7,207 nt of DNA from positions 1 to 7,207 of the forward strand of contig JAADHA010000492.1 of assembly GCA_013152105.1 (NCBI GenBank), read 5' to 3'. The position numbers and the translations under genes are program-made. The stretch comes from Oligoflexia bacterium (GTDB lineage: Bacteria > Myxococcota_A > UBA796 > UBA2385). The notes below the pieces were generated by a model that saw nothing but the letters and a program-made list of their open reading frames with translations, was not told the DNA's origin and did not search any database. Every line of letters begins with the position of its first letter. Within the stretch, counting starts at the first letter, position 1. Positions 5,240 to 7,207 of this stretch are shown one piece after another.

Positions 5240-6895
5240 GTGGGCCGAACACGCTGGCTAATCGGCGCCACGGTCTTGCTGGTCACAGCCGGACTGGGGG
5301 CCCGGGTCTCGGCCGAGATCCTCGCCCGACGCGCCCTCCGCGCCCGGCAGATCACCTGGGAGTCAGTCCAGCCTGGCCCCACCGGGACCCGCTGGCGGGG
5401 TCTGCACGGCGAAGGCCTGAGTGTCTCGTCCGCTCACCTGTCCCTGCTTCCCCGCCCAAGCGTGGCTCTACAGGGAGTCGAGGTTCAGGGGCGCCGCCTC
5501 TTGGACCTCTCCCAGAGTGCGTCCCCGTTCTCCGGCCCGTTCTCCGGCCCCAGCCCGGTGGCCGAGTGGCTGGCCCGCGAGACCCCGGTCCGCGTCGAGG
5601 ACCTCCGCCTGAAATGGGGGGATGAGACCCTCTTTGATGACCTCTCCGGCACCCTCTCGCCCACCCTCCACCTGACGAGTCAAGGCACCAGTCTGACCCG
5701 AGATCGCGGCGGCTGGCAGGCGGACCTGACCCGCCCGCTTGACCTGGGCGCCGTCTCCGGCACCCTTTCGCTCCAGGCGCGGTCTGTCGAAGGCCTGCTC
5801 GGGTTCGACGTGCAGGCGCCCGACCTGGTGCTGTCTCACCCCACTCTGGCGCCCTCGCCGCTGCCATCCGCACCGTTGCGCGTCCACGGAAGCTGGCACC
5901 CGGACAGCGGCCAGATCGACGCCACAGGAAGCCTCGGCGGATTGCAGCTCACCGCCAGCGGGCAGGTCGATCCAACGACTCGATTGATCGCCTTGGACCT
6001 GAGCATCGACGCCGAGCTGGCCGATGTCGTGGCGCTCTTCGGGGACCAGATCCCCGAGGCCAGGCGGGCGGACTGTACGGGCTCGGTCGGTCTCGACCTG
6101 ACCGTCTCCACGCCCCCGCTGCGCTGGCGCGCCACAGCTCGTGCCCAGGATCTTCGTTGCACCGGCCTGCTCAGCGACATCGACGCGCTGAAGAGTGGGC
6201 GCGCGACCTGGCGCGCCGTGGCCGCGGACGGCACCCCCACCATCGCCCGCGTCGGCCCCGACATCCCCGGTTTTACCAGTTGGCTGCAGGGGCGGCGAGT
6301 GGCCGAGGCCATCATCGCGTCCGAGGACATCAACTTCCTCACCCACCCCCCCGGCTACGTCCTCGGCGCCATCCAAGAGGCCCTCGACCAGGCGGCTGAT
6401 GGCGTAGAGCGCCCCCGAGGTGGCAGCACCCTCACCCAGCAACTGGCCAAGAACCTGTTTCTGGACGGCCAGCGCACCCTGCTGCGAAAGCTGCGCGAGC
6501 TGCTCTACGCCTTGTGCTTGGAGGACGCCCTCGACAAGCGACACATCCTCCAGCTCTACATCAACGTCGTCGAGCTTGGACCCGATCTGCGCGGCGTCGG
6601 CCCCGCCGCTGACGCATACTTCGCCAAGCCCGCCGCTGGCCTCACCGATCGCGAGGCCGCCTTTCTCGCCACCCTGCTGCCCGCTCCCAAGCGCGGCTAC
6701 GCTCGCGCCGCACGGGGACGCGTCAACCAAGCAGCCATCGACCGCGTCCTGGACAACCTGGAGCGTTCGGGCCTGCGCAGCAGCCAGGCCATGGCGCGGG
6801 CCCGGCATCAGTCGCTGAGACTGCTCCTCGCTCCACCATCAGACCCACCTTCGAGCCAGCACCCATCGAGCCAACACCCATGGAGCCAACATTGA
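5240..6895 (+). CDS. Membrane-anchored AsmA-like / monofunctional peptidoglycan glycosyltransferase (GT51) protein
   Basis: The 551-residue product has three parts. An N-terminal basic-hydrophobic anchor (RTRWLIGATVLLVTAGLGA, from residue 3) should place the rest in the periplasm. Residues about 55-310 are a beta-strand-rich, G-x-L patterned region like the AsmA/TamB/DUF3971 class (VSGTLSLQA, IDATGSLGGLQLTASGQV). Residues about 340-490 are a GT51 domain, which polymerises lipid II into glycan strands: SEDINF (361-366, catalytic Glu362), GGSTLTQQLAKNLFL (394-408), RKLRE (416-420, second catalytic Glu420), KRHILQLYINVVELG (433-447) and EAAFLATLLPAP (472-483). There is no transpeptidase domain, so it resembles MtgA-type monofunctional enzymes, which are much shorter (about 240 residues). 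The GTG start at 5240 lies four bases after the usp stop; no Shine-Dalgarno is seen, so it is probably translated by coupling. An upstream TTG at 5174 is less likely. The tail is repetitive. Confidence 0.9.
   Translation: MGRTRWLIGATVLLVTAGLGARVSAEILARRALRARQITWESVQPGPTGTRWRGLHGEGLSVSSAHLSLLPRPSVALQGVEVQGRRLLDLSQSASPFSGPFSGPSPVAEWLARETPVRVEDLRLKWGDETLFDDLSGTLSPTLHLTSQGTSLTRDRGGWQADLTRPLDLGAVSGTLSLQARSVEGLLGFDVQAPDLVLSHPTLAPSPLPSAPLRVHGSWHPDSGQIDATGSLGGLQLTASGQVDPTTRLIALDLSIDAELADVVALFGDQIPEARRADCTGSVGLDLTVSTPPLRWRATARAQDLRCTGLLSDIDALKSGRATWRAVAADGTPTIARVGPDIPGFTSWLQGRRVAEAIIASEDINFLTHPPGYVLGAIQEALDQAADGVERPRGGSTLTQQLAKNLFLDGQRTLLRKLRELLYALCLEDALDKRHILQLYINVVELGPDLRGVGPAADAYFAKPAAGLTDREAAFLATLLPAPKRGYARAARGRVNQAAIDRVLDNLERSGLRSSQAMARARHQSLRLLLAPPSDPPSSQHPSSQHPWSQH
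5524..5550 (+). repeat. In-frame 12-base tandem repeat (about 2.25 copies)
   Basis: CGTTCTCCGGCC at 5526-5537 is repeated exactly at 5538-5549, with matching bases on each side. In frame it encodes the peptide PFSGPFSGP at about residues 96-104 of the AsmA-like/GT51 protein, a probable flexible linker ahead of the next beta-rich segment. Confidence 0.7.
6851..6895 (+). repeat. Three in-frame 15-base repeats forming the 3' end of the glycosyltransferase gene
   Basis: Units at 6851-6865, 6866-6880 and 6881-6895 share a tcgagccaacaccca-like sequence. The first two differ at one base; the third has diverged and contains the stop codon. They encode SSQHP, SSQHP and WSQH-stop. A preceding PSDPP may be an older, decayed unit. 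Because the stop lies within the last unit, copy-number change would lengthen or shorten the tail without a frameshift. Confidence 0.75.
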
Positions 6896-6911
6896 GACGG
6901 GGCTCGCAAAC

Positions 6912-6947
6912 GGCGGGCTCTGCCGGGCCATCCTTGTGAAGCCCGCC
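6912..6947 (+). repeat. Inverted repeat between the glycosyltransferase gene and infA
   Basis: GGCGGGCT (6912-6919) and AGCCCGCC (6940-6947) pair perfectly over eight bases around a 20-base loop. Within that loop CGGGCC (6924-6929) can instead pair with GGCCCG (6950-6955), so two interleaved stems are possible. With no following T-run this is not a standard terminator; it may be a processing, attenuation or protein-binding site, or chance in GC-rich DNA. Confidence 0.4.
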
Positions 6948-6962
6948 TCGGCCCGTTAGCCT
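6934..6962 (+). promoter_or_regulatory. Candidate housekeeping promoter of infA
   Basis: TTGTGA (6934-6939) resembles a -35 box (four of six consensus bases) and TAGCCT (6957-6962) a TANNNT-type -10, with an ideal 17-base spacer. Transcription would begin near 6968-6970, leaving a short leader with the ribosome binding site. The match is weak at the -10, so this is a suggestion. Confidence 0.35.
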
Positions 6963-6976
6963 GCGCTCCGCCTGAT

Positions 6977-6982
6977 GGAGGG
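6977..6982 (+). promoter_or_regulatory. Ribosome binding site of infA
   Basis: GGAGGG lies three bases before the GTG at 6986 (four from the GGAGG core). The spacing is short but the match is strong. It supports GTG 6986, which also gives the exact usual length and N-terminus of IF-1. Confidence 0.65.
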
Positions 6983-6985
6983 CAT

Positions 6986-7204
6986 GTGTCTGCAGACGAT
7001 CTGATTCCCGTCGAGGGTGTAATCGCCGAGGTCTTCCCCGGTGGTGCGTTCCTGGTCGATACCGAGGCAGGCACCAAGGTGCACGCCCATCTCTCCGGCA
7101 AGCTCCGCCGCTACCGCATCCGCGTCGTCCTTGGCGACAAGGTCACGGTCGAAGTGAGCCCCTATGACTTGTCCAAGGGGCGGATCACGTATCGGCATAA
7201 GTAG
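6986..7204 (+). CDS. infA: Translation initiation factor IF-1
   Basis: IF-1 binds the A site of the 30S ribosomal subunit and helps IF-2 and IF-3 place the initiator tRNA. The 72-residue product is the standard length and is a single OB fold. It begins SADDLIPVEGVIAEVFPGG after the GTG start, corresponding to the usual AKEDVIEVEG opening. It continues through KVHAHLSGKLRR (27-38), the 16S rRNA-contacting region, to the highly conserved GDKVTVEVSPYDLSKGRITY (49-68) and RHK end. It has GTG start 6986 and TAG stop 7202-7204. It is not accompanied here by secY, rpmJ or rpsM, its common neighbours, so it may be a stand-alone or an additional copy. The candidate promoter immediately upstream suggests it can be expressed independently of the preceding operon. 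Confidence 0.95.
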   Translation: MSADDLIPVEGVIAEVFPGGAFLVDTEAGTKVHAHLSGKLRRYRIRVVLGDKVTVEVSPYDLSKGRITYRHK

Positions 7205-7207
7205 GGG

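Larger units (their letters stand above)
6896..6985 (+). promoter_or_regulatory. Intergenic region upstream of infA
   Basis: This 90-base gap contains an inverted repeat, a second possible pairing, a candidate promoter and the infA ribosome binding site, each listed separately. No T-rich run follows a stem, so there is no recognisable intrinsic terminator for the preceding operon; read-through into infA is possible. Confidence 0.45.

Noticed and set aside
5468..6808. A 446-codon open frame on the minus strand opposite the AsmA-like/GT51 gene
   Set aside because: It is low-complexity, Gly/Ala/Val/Gln-rich with no motifs, and opposite a frame with conserved GT51 motifs; a GC-driven shadow.
6912..6947. 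Intrinsic terminator after the glycosyltransferase gene
   Set aside because: The stem is GC-rich but its loop is 20 bases and no T-run follows, so the usual criteria are not met.
1..7207. CRISPR array, insertion sequence, tRNA or rRNA
   Set aside because: No spaced direct repeats, terminal inverted repeats with transposase, tRNA cloverleaf or rRNA-like sequence was seen; almost all bases lie in recognisable protein genes.

Overview
This is a GC-rich, gene-dense bacterial chromosomal segment with seven protein genes, two short intergenic gaps and no RNA gene, mobile element or CRISPR array that I can see. GTG is the start codon I chose for five of the seven genes (for arcA a nearby ATG is also possible), and spacing between genes is minimal. 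High GC, a YihY-family membrane protein, an AsmA-like/GT51 envelope protein and a stand-alone infA suggest a Gram-negative, proteobacterial or Myxococcota/deltaproteobacterial-type genome. No marker here fixes the taxon, so that placement is inference.

Left half, minus strand, read from 2910 down to 1: arginine deiminase (arcA), an RlmI-type 23S rRNA cytosine methyltransferase (rlmI), and the molybdopterin-precursor gene moaC, which runs off the left edge. Both junctions are identical 4-base GTGA stop/start overlaps, so the three genes very probably form one translationally coupled operon, although their functions (arginine catabolism, ribosome modification, molybdenum cofactor synthesis) are not obviously connected.

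A 91-base divergent gap (2911-3001) separates this operon from the right half. It holds an extended imperfect palindrome and a TANNNT element just before the next start codon.

Right half, plus strand: a YihY/BrkB-family membrane protein with a cytoplasmic winged-helix-like tail, a tandem-domain universal stress protein with two intact ATP-binding motifs, and a membrane-anchored protein that joins an AsmA/TamB-like beta-rich region to a peptidoglycan glycosyltransferase (GT51) domain. These three are spaced 5 and 4 bases apart and look like one envelope/stress-themed transcription unit. After a 90-base gap containing inverted repeats and a plausible promoter comes a complete translation initiation factor IF-1 gene (infA).

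Most of the window is recognisable housekeeping or envelope biology. I do not see a clear undescribed system. The most unusual items are the AsmA-like/GT51 fusion with its altered first catalytic motif and repeat tail, the solitary arcA in a mixed operon, and the structured divergent intergenic region.
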